Positions 43,696 to 54,352 are shown, numbered from the stretch's first letter. The stretch is 64,000 bases of DNA from Phenylobacterium sp. (GCF_004299445.1 NZ_SCTC01000083.1:1-64000), one strand, 5' to 3'. Notes: generated by a model not told the origin, from the letters alone. A program made the numbers and translations.

Positions 43696-45008
43696 GTATT
43701 CTGCTCAGCGGCCTCCACGGCGCGGGCGAAGGGCTTGAGGCCGACGCTCAGGACGATTGCCGCGATCGGCAGCGCGACAGCGGTCACGATGGCCAGGCCA
43801 TAGCGGAGATCCTCGGGCCGCCCGAAGCCGAGGTCGGTGACAAGGGCGATGGCGGTCGGGCCCAGGCCAAGCCCGATCAGGTTGGCGACCAGGAAGTACA
43901 GGGCCACCATCCGCGCCCGCAGGCGGTTGGGCGTGATCATCTGCAGCGCCGCGCCGGCCACGCCGCCGTGAAGGGTGCCCACCAGCATGGCCACGATCAT
44001 CAGGCCCAGAGCCACCGGCGCTGTCGGGGCCAGCGCCATCCCGACGAACAGGGGCGCCAATAAGACGGCGTTCAGTCGAATGACCCTCAGGTGCGCGTCC
44101 TTGAGGCCGCGGCGATAGAGACGATCCGCCAGCCAGCCGCCTAGCAGTAGGCCGCCTGCGCCGCAGGCCGCCGTCGCGACGCCAAACCACAACCCCGCCT
44201 GGGGCACGGGCATGCCGTAGGTGCGATGCAGGAACTGCGGAATCCAGGCCATGGCGCCGTACATGACCAGCGCCACCAGGGCCATCCCGCCGAAGTGCGA
44301 GGCGATGGCGGCCGGGTGCGACTTGAGGAACGCGATTAGTTCGCCGCTGCCTGCTGTTGGCGCCACGCCCTGGCGCGGCGGTTCGCGCACCGTCAGCGCC
44401 ACCAGCAACGCCACGAGCAGGCCGGGCAGGCCGACCCAGAGGAACGTCAGTCGCCAGGGCTCCAGGGCTCCCACCAGCGGCAGCATCACCGGAGGCCCCT
44501 CGGTGACCATCTTCACCACCAGCGATCCCGCCACCAAAGCGATGCCTGAGCCGAGCGGCACGCCGATGGAATAGACGGCCATCGCCCGGCCCAGCTTTTC
44601 GCGCGGGAAGTAGTCGCCCAGCATCGAGTAGGCGGCGGGCGACAGGGTCGCTTCGCCGACACCCACCCCGACCCGGGCCAGGAACAGTCCGACGTAGCCG
44701 CGCGCGAAGGCGCAGGCCGCTGTCATCAGGCTCCAGGCGGCGATCCCCGCCACGATCAGGCCCTTGCGCGCGCGGCGGTCGGCGAACCAGCCCAGCGGGA
44801 TTCCGAGGGCGCTGTAGAAGATGGCGAACGCAAACCCCATCAGCAGGCTCATCTGGGTGTCGCTGATGCCGAGGTCCGCCTTGATTGGCCCGACCAGCAG
44901 ACTGAGGATCATCCGGTCGATGAACGAGAGCGTGTAGGCCAGCAGCAGCACGGCCACCACATACCAAGCATAGGTCGGCGAGGCCGGGCGGACCGGCTCG
45001 CTACTCAA
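43692..45008 (-). CDS. Major facilitator superfamily transporter
   Basis: 438-aa inner-membrane carrier with about 12 predicted helices. The intracellular loop motif GWFADRRARKG between helices 2 and 3 and VGVGEATLSPAAYSMLGDYF are typical of the aromatic acid or spinster-like MFS subgroup. Starts with TTG at 45008, overlapping the DUF3237 gene by 8 bases; no nearer ATG exists. In context it likely imports the aromatic acid delivered by the TonB receptor. Confidence 0.88.
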   Translation of the reverse strand: MSSEPVRPASPTYAWYVVAVLLLAYTLSFIDRMILSLLVGPIKADLGISDTQMSLLMGFAFAIFYSALGIPLGWFADRRARKGLIVAGIAAWSLMTAACAFARGYVGLFLARVGVGVGEATLSPAAYSMLGDYFPREKLGRAMAVYSIGVPLGSGIALVAGSLVVKMVTEGPPVMLPLVGALEPWRLTFLWVGLPGLLVALLVALTVREPPRQGVAPTAGSGELIAFLKSHPAAIASHFGGMALVALVMYGAMAWIPQFLHRTYGMPVPQAGLWFGVATAACGAGGLLLGGWLADRLYRRGLKDAHLRVIRLNAVLLAPLFVGMALAPTAPVALGLMIVAMLVGTLHGGVAGAALQMITPNRLRARMVALYFLVANLIGLGLGPTAIALVTDLGFGRPEDLRYGLAIVTAVALPIAAIVLSVGLKPFARAVEAAEQNT

Positions 45009-45492
45009 GACTGAAGATCCTGTAGCGGACCCCGGCGGCCGTCCGCTTGCCGACGCCTACGGCCACGGTCGCGTTCAGCCAGCCGTAGCGATCGTCGGCC
45101 GTCTCGAACACCGGCTGGATACGGAAGTAGTAGCTGTCTTCGGACAGCCCCTCGACCTGCGCCGGATCGCGGAAGGCCGGCAGCACGTCCGCGGGGATCA
45201 CCAGGCGCCCGCCGTAGGTGACGTAAATCATTGCTCCGTCATGCGTCTTCCAGATGGAACGGACGTCGATCAACGTGAGCGCGGCGCCATCGGGCCCGGG
45301 GCCCAGTTCGGACCAGTCGCCGCCGCCAGGCAGCACTTCGCCGCGCAGCCGCTCGCCCTCGACTTCGCCTCCTGCGATGTAGCTGACGCGCCGGTTGCGG
45401 AACGGCGACTTGCCCAGCGCCAGCGGCGCGTCGTCGTCTAGCCGGATATCCACGACGCACAGCGGCCGGCTTCTCAGTGTGTCCGGTTCCAA
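45001..45492 (-). CDS. DUF3237-family protein
   Basis: 163 aa, no signal peptide. The motifs RRVSYIAGGEVEGERLRGEVLPGGGDW and YVTYGGRL match the DUF3237 family, a small beta-barrel fold often found in aromatic or steroid catabolic clusters, without established function. The start is a TTG at 45492 with a good GGGGAGGG site 4 bases ahead. It begins a two-gene unit with the transporter, with an operator-like palindrome 20 bases upstream. Confidence 0.75.
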   Translation of the reverse strand: MEPDTLRSRPLCVVDIRLDDDAPLALGKSPFRNRRVSYIAGGEVEGERLRGEVLPGGGDWSELGPGPDGAALTLIDVRSIWKTHDGAMIYVTYGGRLVIPADVLPAFRDPAQVEGLSEDSYYFRIQPVFETADDRYGWLNATVAVGVGKRTAAGVRYRIFSLE

Positions 45493-45511
45493 CGTGCCCT
45501 CCCCATAATCC

Positions 45512-45523
45512 TTAGAACTCTAC
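45512..45523. promoter_or_regulatory. Operator-like palindrome (TTAG-AACT-CTAC) before the DUF3237 gene
   Basis: One mismatch from TTAG-N4-CTAA. It lies 20 bases upstream of the start codon in a short AT-rich gap, in position to repress the DUF3237-transporter unit. Confidence 0.5.
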
Positions 45524-45549
45524 ATATTTTGTCGCGGCGGGGAAGCTGC

Positions 45550-46257
45550 TCAGCGCGCGGCGTGCTGGATCTCGCCGAACAGGATCGACCGCTGCTCGTC
45601 CGAGAGGCCCGAAAGGCCCCCCTCGATGGTCTCTTTCCTCAGGAGGTCGCGGCCCACCTCCATTCCCCGCTTCACCGCCGGCCGTGCGCCAACCCTCTCG
45701 CACCACCGTTTGAGGTGGGGGAACTCCGCCGCCCGCGCCTCGACCTGGCGCAGCACGTAGGGGTAGGTCGCCATGTCGGCGACGGTGTAGTCGTCTCCGG
45801 CAAGGTACGGGCCTTCGGCAAGACGCCCGTTCAGGACCCGCAGCAGGCGGGTCACCTCATTGGCATAGCGCTGGATCGCGTAGTCGTGACGCGCCTTGGC
45901 GTAGAATGAGAAATGGGCGTTCTGGCCGAACATCGGCCCCACGCCCGACATCTGGAACATCAGCCACTGGTGGCATATCGCGCGCGCCCGTGGCTCGACC
46001 GGCGCAAAGCGGCCGGTCTTGTCGGCGAGATACCAGAGGATAGCGCCCGACTCCCACAGAACGAATGGATCGGCCCCATCCTCATCCTCGACGATGACGG
46101 GCGCCTTGTTGTTGGGATTCAGCTTGAGAAAGGCAGGGGCCAACTGATCGCCATCCAGGATGTCGATCGGCGACAGCCGCCATGCCAGTCCCATCTCCTC
46201 GAGCGCGATGGCCACCTTCCGCGCGTTGGGCGTGGGACCGCCGTAGAGCGTGATCAT
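45550..46257 (-). CDS. Glutathione S-transferase
   Basis: 235 aa. The N-terminal thioredoxin-like domain starts MITLYGGPTPNARKV (catalytic position Thr or Asn) with NPNNKAPVIV and the glutathione-contacting ESGAI. The C-terminal helical domain has DYTVADMATYPYV. It resembles the bacterial GSTs near ring-cleavage genes, where they act as isomerases or protect against electrophiles. The start overlaps the marR stop (ATGA), so it is the fourth gene of the dehydrogenase-decarboxylase-marR-gst operon. Confidence 0.88.
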   Translation of the reverse strand: MITLYGGPTPNARKVAIALEEMGLAWRLSPIDILDGDQLAPAFLKLNPNNKAPVIVEDEDGADPFVLWESGAILWYLADKTGRFAPVEPRARAICHQWLMFQMSGVGPMFGQNAHFSFYAKARHDYAIQRYANEVTRLLRVLNGRLAEGPYLAGDDYTVADMATYPYVLRQVEARAAEFPHLKRWCERVGARPAVKRGMEVGRDLLRKETIEGGLSGLSDEQRSILFGEIQHAAR

Positions 46258-46730
46258 GGGGCCGGGCTCCGGGCTTGAGCTTCGCGCGTCAGGTTGTCGC
46301 TCATGCGCTTCAGCACGCTGAGACAGGTGGCCAGATCGGCAGGCGAGACGCCCTCGCCCGCGATGTCGTTGATCCGCGCCGCGGTCGGGATCAGCTCCGC
46401 CTCCAGCGCCTCGCCCCGCGGCGTAAGGAAGACGTTGAGCTTCCGCCGGTCCTGCCGGTTGCGGTCGCGGCGGATCAGGTCCAGCCGCTCCATGGCGCCC
46501 AGCACAGCCACAGCTGTAGGCTCGGTGACGTTGTTGAGCTGGGCCAGGCGGCGCTGCGTCGCCCCGTTCTCCTGCCAGAGCGCGCGCAGGAAGTACCAGA
46601 AGCCGCTGCTGAGACCGGCGGGCGCGAGGTGGGCGTTCAGGACACGGTCGAATGCCCGATGACAACGGCGGACCTGAAAGCCGAGGCTCTGATCCGGCGG
46701 CAGTCCCTCGAGAGGCGCGAGACGGCTCAT
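46254..46730 (-). CDS. MarR-family regulator within the phthalate operon
   Basis: 158 aa. Winged-helix core: GATQRRLAQLNNVTEPTAV, AMERLDLIRRDRNRQDRRKLNVFLT. Dimer helices lie at both ends. The ATG overlaps the decarboxylase stop by one base. It is a paralogue of the MarR protein at 53.8 kb. A repressor released by an aromatic acid or CoA ester is usual for the family. It may bind the TTAG-N4-CTAA sites, but so may the other MarR. Confidence 0.88.
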   Translation of the reverse strand: MSRLAPLEGLPPDQSLGFQVRRCHRAFDRVLNAHLAPAGLSSGFWYFLRALWQENGATQRRLAQLNNVTEPTAVAVLGAMERLDLIRRDRNRQDRRKLNVFLTPRGEALEAELIPTAARINDIAGEGVSPADLATCLSVLKRMSDNLTREAQARSPAP

Positions 46731-47722
46731 CAGATCTTGAACGCTTCGAACGTCTCCGCCGCGAACAGCTCTTCCGGCTGCAGTCGCCGCGCCGACAGGC
46801 CCTGCTCGTGGTGGTATCGCAGGAAGGTGTCGAGCACCGTGCGGTTCTTCGCGAAGCCGTAAGGCCACCAGTCGTCGCCGAGCTCGGCGCGGGCCTCTTC
46901 GACGGCGGCGACCTGCCAGGGCAGCATCGATGTCATGGCCGATGTGACGGCGAGATTCTGGTACGTCAGCGCCTGGGCCTCGCAGAAGGCCTTGAAGAGC
47001 GACTGCGCGATCCAACGGTTGGCCTCGTAGACCGAGCGGCGGATCGCCACGACATGCATGATGGGGAAGATGCCCGTCCGCCGGTAGTAGTCCTTCTCCA
47101 CGGGTACGAAATCGGGGAACAGCCGCCTCACATCGTCAGGCCGCGAGTAGAAGGTCGAGGGTGTCCGCGCCGTGTGCAGGGCGTCGATTTCGCCGTCCGC
47201 GAGCATCTGGGACAACGTCTGTGTGGGGCCGATCGGCGTGACGCTGAACTCGGGCGGAAGGCTGAGCTTCAGCTTCTCGTCGCGCCCGGGCTCCTCCTCC
47301 CCTCCGGAGAAGTACCGCACCGAGGTGGGCGCGACGCCATACTCATCGGACAGAATCCCGCGAATCCAGACCGGCGCCGTCATCTGGTATTCGGGCACGC
47401 CGAAGCGCTTTCCGATCAGGTCCTTCGGCTCGCGGATGCCGCTCCTGGCGGACACGAAGATGCAGGAGTGGCGGAAGAACCTCGAGGGGAAGACCGGGAT
47501 GGCGACAAACGCCGGATCGTCGCGCATCAGCGAGACGCAGTAGGACGAGAGCGACATCTCAGCGACGTCGAACTCGCGGTTGCGCAGCATCCGGAAGAAC
47601 GTCTCCTCCACGTGCAGCGGAAGAAAGTTCAGGTCGATCCCCTCCGGCTGCACGCGGCCGTCGGCCAGCGCCCGAGTCCGGTCGTAGTCCCAACAGGCCA
47701 GGGTGAGGCGCAGCTTGCTCAT
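46730..47722 (-). CDS. 4,5-dihydroxyphthalate decarboxylase-like protein
   Basis: 330 aa with the periplasmic-binding-protein type fold but no signal peptide. The text LACWDYDRTRALADGRV, PEGIDLNFLPL and FDVAEMSLSSYCVSL is what I know from proteins annotated as 4,5-dihydroxyphthalate decarboxylase (Pht5). That enzyme makes protocatechuate, which matches the pca genes nearby. The ATG at 47722 overlaps the dehydrogenase stop (ATGA). Some relatives may act on other hydroxylated aromatic acids. Confidence 0.8.
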   Translation of the reverse strand: MSKLRLTLACWDYDRTRALADGRVQPEGIDLNFLPLHVEETFFRMLRNREFDVAEMSLSSYCVSLMRDDPAFVAIPVFPSRFFRHSCIFVSARSGIREPKDLIGKRFGVPEYQMTAPVWIRGILSDEYGVAPTSVRYFSGGEEEPGRDEKLKLSLPPEFSVTPIGPTQTLSQMLADGEIDALHTARTPSTFYSRPDDVRRLFPDFVPVEKDYYRRTGIFPIMHVVAIRRSVYEANRWIAQSLFKAFCEAQALTYQNLAVTSAMTSMLPWQVAAVEEARAELGDDWWPYGFAKNRTVLDTFLRYHHEQGLSARRLQPEELFAAETFEAFKI

Positions 47723-48885
47723 GGCGAGTCCTCGATCTCGGAAATGGCGACCTCGCGGCCCTCCGCCGCGGATCGCAGGATGGCCAGACAGACGGCCAGA
47801 TTCTCGCATCCCCAGGCGCCATCGTGGATCGATGGGCGACCCTCCACCACGGCGGCCCAGAGCTCGTCGACGACCCCGTGGCGCGTCGCAGCCTGCACGG
47901 GCGTGTCGAGCGTTCGGCGGGCGTCGGGGCCGTAGACGTCGACGCCTGTCGCCGTGAGCCGCAGGTCGCCGCGCTCACAGGCGACCAGGACGAAGCCGAA
48001 GTGCTCGTGACCGATGGGCGATGGCGACGGCTCCCGCGGCGCTCCATAGGCGCGCGCCGCCTTGAGTTCGGCCTCGGAGGCGCCCAACAGCCGCCGCCGC
48101 GCGTCGCCGTACGCCTCGGGGTCCTTCGGGCCTCCCGTCTCGCCGACCCAGCCCATGAGGGCGTCGGTGTCGTAGCGACCATAGCCGCTGTAGGTGAGCG
48201 CCGCCGAGGCTCCGCCCTCGAAGGTCAGGAACGCCTGGTAGGCGCCTTCGGTGGGGCGGCCATGGTCCCAGGCGCCGGTGGCGGCGCGAACCGTCGCGAC
48301 TCGCGCGCCGACCAGCCGACGCACCACGTCCACCTGATGCGCGGCCTGGCTGAACACCACGCCGCCGCCCTGGGACGTGTCGAGTTCCTCGGGCCGACGC
48401 GGTCGGTAGAGGAAGTCGGTAAAGTTGATGGCGGTCACCATTCGCGGTCGCCCGAGTTCCCCCGAAGCGATCAGGGCGGCGGCGCTGACAACAGGCGGAT
48501 CGAACCCGTGACTGGGCCCGACCAGCAGGCGAACACCGGCCTCGTGCGCGGCCTCGGTCATCGCCCGACAATCGGCGAGGCGCAGCGCCATGGGCTTGTC
48601 GACCAGCACATGCTTGCCCGCCCTCGCTGCGGCCAGCGTCAGCTCTGTGTGGGTGGCGTGTGGGGTCGCGATGTAGACGACCTCGACATCGGCCTGCTCC
48701 AGCAGTTCGCCCGCCTCCGCAAAGGCGGGCGCGCCGAACTCGCTCGAGAACGCGGCGCGGGCTTCGGCGCGCGGATCGGCGGCGGCCGTCACCTGCACAC
48801 GAGGGTCGGCCATTAGCGTCGGACGGGTCAGGTCGAAGGCGCGGCTTAGCCCAATCACGCCCAGGCGGAGCACGCGATCGGCCAT
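47719..48885 (-). CDS. Gfo/Idh/MocA oxidoreductase (phthalate dihydrodiol dehydrogenase-like)
   Basis: 388 aa. The Rossmann start is LRLGVIGLSRAFDL; DPRAEARAAF, ATPHATHTELTLAAARAGKHVLVDKPMA and a C-terminal sheet domain follow. Its location between a Rieske oxygenase and the decarboxylase fits Pht4, which oxidises the cis-4,5-dihydrodiol of phthalate. First gene of the leftward operon; an operator-like palindrome sits 52 bases upstream in the divergent region. Confidence 0.82.
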   Translation of the reverse strand: MADRVLRLGVIGLSRAFDLTRPTLMADPRVQVTAAADPRAEARAAFSSEFGAPAFAEAGELLEQADVEVVYIATPHATHTELTLAAARAGKHVLVDKPMALRLADCRAMTEAAHEAGVRLLVGPSHGFDPPVVSAAALIASGELGRPRMVTAINFTDFLYRPRRPEELDTSQGGGVVFSQAAHQVDVVRRLVGARVATVRAATGAWDHGRPTEGAYQAFLTFEGGASAALTYSGYGRYDTDALMGWVGETGGPKDPEAYGDARRRLLGASEAELKAARAYGAPREPSPSPIGHEHFGFVLVACERGDLRLTATGVDVYGPDARRTLDTPVQAATRHGVVDELWAAVVEGRPSIHDGAWGCENLAVCLAILRSAAEGREVAISEIEDSP

Positions 48886-48937
48886 GCGGTCCGTATCCTC
48901 CCGCCGCTGGACATCGCGGCCTCGATCCGTAAAATAC

Positions 48938-48949
48938 TTCGTAATCTAA
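48938..48949. promoter_or_regulatory. Operator-like palindrome (TTCG-TAAT-CTAA) in the oxygenase/dehydrogenase divergent region
   Basis: One mismatch from TTAG-N4-CTAA. It is part of the 16-mer ATACTTCGTAATCTAA (48934-48949), which occurs again, identical, at 51476-51491. It lies between the divergent dehydrogenase operon and the Rieske oxygenase gene, so it could control both. Confidence 0.6.
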
Positions 48950-48978
48950 GTTTTGCAACGCCGCCGCCGGAAGAGCGC

Positions 48979-50259
48979 ATGAGACCCGCCGACAACGAAC
49001 TTCTTTGCCGCGTCGAGGGCGAAGCGGCGATGGGCCAGGTGATGCGTCAGCACTGGTTGCCCGCGTGTATGAGCGAAGAGGTGGCCGAGGCCGACGGCGC
49101 GCCGGTGCGCACCCGCCTGCTTGGGGTCGACCTGGTGGTGTTTCGCGACACCCGGGGCCGGGTCGGCGTGCTGGACGAGAGGTGTCCGCACCGCGGCGCG
49201 TCGCTGGCGTTCGGCCGCAACGAGGAATGCGGCCTGCGGTGTCTCTATCATGGCTGGAAGTTCGGGGTGGACGGCGAGATCCAGGACATGTCGTCCGAAC
49301 CGGCCGACAGCCCGATGCGGAACCTGAGGGCCCGCGCCTACCCGACCCATGAAGCCGGCGGCTTCATCTGGGTCTGGATGGGGGATCCCGGAAGCGTGCG
49401 CCCGTTCGAGACCCCGGCCTGGGCGCCTTCGTCGACGACGCGGATCTCGATCGTGAAGATGCATGCGGCCTGCAACTGGGCCCAGGTGCTCGAGGGCTCG
49501 ATCGACAGCGCCCACTCTTCCAGCCTGCATTCCACCAACATGCCGACGGCCGAAGTGGAAGGCTCCACCGCCACCGAGACCGCCTGGCTGCGCCCCTCGA
49601 ACGACAAGGCGCCGCGCCTTGAGGTCGAGGCGACCGACTACGGCTTCCACTACGCGGCCATCCGCCGCCCGATCCGTGATCCCGAGACCCAGGTCTACAT
49701 CCGCACGACGGTGTTCATCGCACCATTCACGGTGCTGATCCCGCCGAACGACCAATACAACCTCGCCCAGATGCTGGTGCCGATCGATGACGTGAACTGC
49801 ATGTTCTACTGGGTCGCGTGGCACCCGACGAAGGGGATCGCTCAGGACGCCTGGCGCAGGTTCTGCGGCGCGGTCCCGGGCGTGGATCTGAATGCGGATT
49901 GGACGAAGGTCCGCAACCTCCAGAACAACTTTCTCCAGGACCGTGCGGCCATGAAGGCCGGCGACTTCACCGGCATCCAGGGCATCCCCGCGCAGGACAT
50001 GGCGATGTGGGAGAGCATGGGCCCCATCGCGGACCGCAGCGAGGATCACCTGGGTTCCAGCGACGCCGCCATCATCCAGTTCCGCCGCCAGATGGTGGCC
50101 GCCGCCAAGGGGGCCGCGGCCGGCGGACCGGTCATCGGCACGCAGGGCGCGACGCGCCCGTCGGAGCTCGCCTCATTCGAGGGTCTCGCCCCGAAGACCA
50201 CGGATTGGCGCAGCTTCACCACCCGCAACGCGGGCTCCCGGACCGCCGCGGCCGAGTAA
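48979..50259 (+). CDS. Rieske oxygenase large subunit (phthalate 4,5-dioxygenase type)
   Basis: 426-aa terminal oxygenase. The [2Fe-2S] Rieske motif is CPH (Cys69, His71) and CLYH (Cys88, His91). The mononuclear iron site is Asn166/Asp176/His179/His184 in the EGSIDSAHSSSLH stretch. The overall length and the QNNFLQDRAAMKAG and FTGIQGIPAQDMAMWESMG text resemble phthalate dioxygenase-type enzymes (single-subunit, alpha3). It would dihydroxylate phthalate. No reductase gene is next to it, so electrons must come from elsewhere. GGAAGAG precedes the ATG. Confidence 0.9.
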   Translation: MRPADNELLCRVEGEAAMGQVMRQHWLPACMSEEVAEADGAPVRTRLLGVDLVVFRDTRGRVGVLDERCPHRGASLAFGRNEECGLRCLYHGWKFGVDGEIQDMSSEPADSPMRNLRARAYPTHEAGGFIWVWMGDPGSVRPFETPAWAPSSTTRISIVKMHAACNWAQVLEGSIDSAHSSSLHSTNMPTAEVEGSTATETAWLRPSNDKAPRLEVEATDYGFHYAAIRRPIRDPETQVYIRTTVFIAPFTVLIPPNDQYNLAQMLVPIDDVNCMFYWVAWHPTKGIAQDAWRRFCGAVPGVDLNADWTKVRNLQNNFLQDRAAMKAGDFTGIQGIPAQDMAMWESMGPIADRSEDHLGSSDAAIIQFRRQMVAAAKGAAAGGPVIGTQGATRPSELASFEGLAPKTTDWRSFTTRNAGSRTAAAE

Positions 50260-50281
50260 CCGATCCCGCGACGCCGACGCC

Positions 50282-51415
50282 TCAGCGCTTCCTGGCCACC
50301 CAGTCGCAGATGAGGTCCGCCATGTCGTCGCGCACCTTTCGGCTGTCCTCGAAGTAGTGGGCGCCGGTGATCATGTGCAGTTCCTTGTCGGCCGTGCCCA
50401 GGTTGTCGAAGATCTTCTGCGCGTCCGACGGGAAGACGCCCGTGTCGGCCAGCCCCTGCACCACCATCGCCGGCAGTCGGAACTTGGCGAGCTGGTCGGC
50501 GCCTTTGCACTTCGACGTCTCGAGGCTCCACATCGAGAGCCAGGTCTTCAGGTTGTTCGCCCGGCCGATGGAAGGGGTCTTGTTCGCCACCGCCGGGTGG
50601 CCCCGATAGCACATCGGCGTCTGGCGCTCAGACGGGTCGATCGTTCCATCCATCATCCGCAGGTCCCCCCAGCACCGGAACAGCGGAAACAGCCTGTCCG
50701 GAATGCCCGCCGCGTTCAGCCGGGCCAGTTCCACCTTGGCCCAGTCCGTGATCCGCTGGTTGCGCGCCCGCTGAGCCTCTCGGTAGCGAGTGATGAATTC
50801 CGGCGAGTAGGGCGGACCATTGTCGGGATTGAAGGGGTTGAGGCTCTCATCGGTGAGCGTGGGATCGTTCTCATCGACCACCGAAGCATCCATCCAGTCC
50901 GTCAGCACGTCGGGTCGGCCCTGGTGGGCGTTGAGCGACACATAGAGATCCGCCGGCGGCAACGTGTTTAGCGCCTCTAGACCGGCCCCCGTCACCAGGT
51001 CGCCTAGCGTGGGGGCGATCGCCTCGGCTTGGTAGGCGCCCATCAGCGAGCCGCCGCCGGAGTTGCCGAGGATCACCACCGTTTCGACGCCGGCCTGTTC
51101 CTTCAGCCAGCGCACGCCGACCCCGATGTCGATCACCGCATGCTCCAGAAGAAACTGGTCCTCGGCGCCGCGATAGCGGGTGTTCCAGCCCAGGAAGCCG
51201 TAGCCCCGTGCGGCGAGGTAGGGGGCGATGTAGTGCTCGGAGAAGTCGACGTTGTAATGCGTGGCGATGAAGGCGGTCTTCGGCCGCTGCCCTTTGGGTG
51301 TCGTGTAGATGCCCTGGCAGGGATGACCGCCTGCCATGATCCGTGGCGAGGTCGGCGACACGAAGCCCAGGAACTGGCGGTCCAGCTTCGCAAGCAGGTC
51401 GGTGTCGTCGATCAC
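50282..51415 (-). CDS. Alpha/beta hydrolase, cytoplasmic (possible phthalate monoester hydrolase)
   Basis: 377 aa. Starts at a GTG (51415) with GGGGAGAG ahead. The nucleophile elbow GNSGGG gives Ser119; GADQLAKFRLPAMVVQGLADTGV holds the likely Asp, and TGAHYFE the His. It has no signal peptide. Beside phthalate oxygenase, an ester hydrolase would fit removal of an alkyl group from phthalate monoesters, but the substrate is inferred. Convergent with the oxygenase; divergent from the acyl-CoA ligase, sharing an operator-like palindrome. Confidence 0.72.
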   Translation of the reverse strand: MIDDTDLLAKLDRQFLGFVSPTSPRIMAGGHPCQGIYTTPKGQRPKTAFIATHYNVDFSEHYIAPYLAARGYGFLGWNTRYRGAEDQFLLEHAVIDIGVGVRWLKEQAGVETVVILGNSGGGSLMGAYQAEAIAPTLGDLVTGAGLEALNTLPPADLYVSLNAHQGRPDVLTDWMDASVVDENDPTLTDESLNPFNPDNGPPYSPEFITRYREAQRARNQRITDWAKVELARLNAAGIPDRLFPLFRCWGDLRMMDGTIDPSERQTPMCYRGHPAVANKTPSIGRANNLKTWLSMWSLETSKCKGADQLAKFRLPAMVVQGLADTGVFPSDAQKIFDNLGTADKELHMITGAHYFEDSRKVRDDMADLICDWVARKR

Positions 51416-51479
51416 GCGTTCTCTCCCCTACCGTCAGGCGCGGCTACATGGCTCGGCCGCTTGGCGGCTCATGAGATAC

Positions 51480-51491
51480 TTCGTAATCTAA
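51480..51491. promoter_or_regulatory. Operator-like palindrome (TTCG-TAAT-CTAA) in the hydrolase/CoA-ligase divergent region
   Basis: Identical core to the site at 48938, within the same 16-mer (51476-51491). It lies between the GTG of the hydrolase (51415) and the ATG of the ligase (51532). Confidence 0.6.
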
Positions 51492-51531
51492 TCATTATTC
51501 CCGATCCAGAGACAACCGGAGCAAACCGCCC

Positions 51532-53160
<1,629 letters not shown>

Positions 53161-53186
53161 GCGGTCTTCGACGCCCGCAGACCACC

Positions 53187-53771
53187 TTAGGCGGTGGGCG
53201 GCTGCAGCTTTTCGGCAAGCTCGATCACCCGGGCTACCGTCATGCCGAGGATCTGGGCCGGCAGCGCCTCCTTCAGCCCGCCGGCCTCGTCGAAGGCGTT
53301 CTGCGCGAACGGCAGCAGCACCTGTTCGGTCGCCACTACCGTCTGGATGGTCCCCAGGATCTGGCGCAGGTGGGTGATGCCCCTCAGGCCGCCGAACGGG
53401 CTGATCGACGCGGCCATCAGCCCCGCCACCTTGCCGCGGAAGGCGACGAGCCCCGCCTCGCCCGGTTCGGTCGGTCGCGTGGCCCAGTCGATGGCGTTCT
53501 TCATCACCGCGCTGGTCGAGCCATTGTGCTCCGGCGTCGCCATCAGGAAGCCGTGATGGGCCACGAACAGCGCCTTCAGCTCCCGCGCCGCGGGCGGAAA
53601 GGCGTTGGCCTCCAGATCGCCGTCATAGAGGGGCAGAGCGAAGTCCTTCAGGCGGATCGCTGTCACCTCGGCGCCCCGGGCGCGGGCCTCGGCGACCGCC
53701 AGATCGAGCAGCGCCTGGTTCAGTGAGCCGGTGCGCGTGCTGCCGGCCATTGCGAGAAGCTTCACGGTCAT
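53187..53771 (-). CDS. NADPH-dependent FMN reductase
   Basis: 194-aa flavodoxin-fold protein. The FMN phosphate loop is GSTRTGSLN (10-18), and the TPEHNGSTSAVMKNAIDW segment (79-96) is typical of the NADPH-dependent FMN reductase family. It could supply reduced flavin or act on a quinone. GAGGGA precedes the ATG. The marR gene lies 27 bases upstream on the same strand, so they may share a transcript. Confidence 0.88.
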   Translation of the reverse strand: MTVKLLAMAGSTRTGSLNQALLDLAVAEARARGAEVTAIRLKDFALPLYDGDLEANAFPPAARELKALFVAHHGFLMATPEHNGSTSAVMKNAIDWATRPTEPGEAGLVAFRGKVAGLMAASISPFGGLRGITHLRQILGTIQTVVATEQVLLPFAQNAFDEAGGLKEALPAQILGMTVARVIELAEKLQPPTA

Positions 53772-53798
53772 CTGTGTCCCTCGGGGGTGTTCGAATGC

Positions 53799-54278
53799 CT
53801 AGGCGGCGGAGTCGGTTGGCGTATCCTCGCCGACATCGGCCGCCAGGTTGCGGCCAACCTGGATCAGCGCCTTGCGAAGCACCGTCACCTCGTCTTCGGT
53901 GAGCCCAGCCATGGCGATGCGGTTCACCTCGGCCACGTCGGGCAGCAGCACCCCCTGAAGCGCCTTGGCCTCCGGCGTCAGGAAGACGTGCACCTTGCGG
54001 CGGTCCTCCGTACTCTGGCGGCGCTCGACAAAGCCGCTGCGCTCCAGACTCTTGAGCGCGATCACGGTGGTGGGCTCGCGCATGCCGACACGACGCGAAA
54101 GCTCGCGCTGTGTGAGGCCATCCTCGAGCCACAACACGCGCAGAAACCGCCACTGGCCGCTGGAGACCCCGTGCGCGGCCGTGCGCATCTCGAGGGCCCG
54201 CGAGAAAAAGCGGAACGCGATCCGTGTCAGGTAGCCGATGCTGTTGCCCGGGTCGGCGTAGAATTGGTTGTCGCTCAT
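53799..54278 (-). CDS. MarR-family regulator, likely autoregulated
   Basis: 159 aa. Winged helix: LTQRELSRRVGMREPTTVIALKSLER, then DRRKVHVFLT. It shares the fold and many residues with the MarR at 46.3 kb. An operator-like TTAG-N4-CTAA site and a sigma70-like promoter lie in the divergent region upstream. That placement makes this protein the better candidate for the regulator of the six-site set. Known MarR proteins of catabolic regulons respond to aromatic acids or their CoA esters. Confidence 0.88.
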   Translation of the reverse strand: MSDNQFYADPGNSIGYLTRIAFRFFSRALEMRTAAHGVSSGQWRFLRVLWLEDGLTQRELSRRVGMREPTTVIALKSLERSGFVERRQSTEDRRKVHVFLTPEAKALQGVLLPDVAEVNRIAMAGLTEDEVTVLRKALIQVGRNLAADVGEDTPTDSAA

Positions 54279-54322
54279 GCCCGGACAATTCCACCGCGCC
54301 TGTCCAGCCGCAATCGCGTCCG

Positions 54323-54351
54323 TTGACAGGCCCCGGCCTTCCTACAGAATA
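54323..54351 (+). promoter_or_regulatory. Sigma70-like promoter of the MetE-like gene
   Basis: TTGACA (54323-54328) and AGAATA (54346-54351) are 17 bases apart. The operator-like palindrome at 54353 starts two bases downstream, so a bound MarR would block initiation. Confidence 0.5.
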
Positions 54352-54352
54352 G

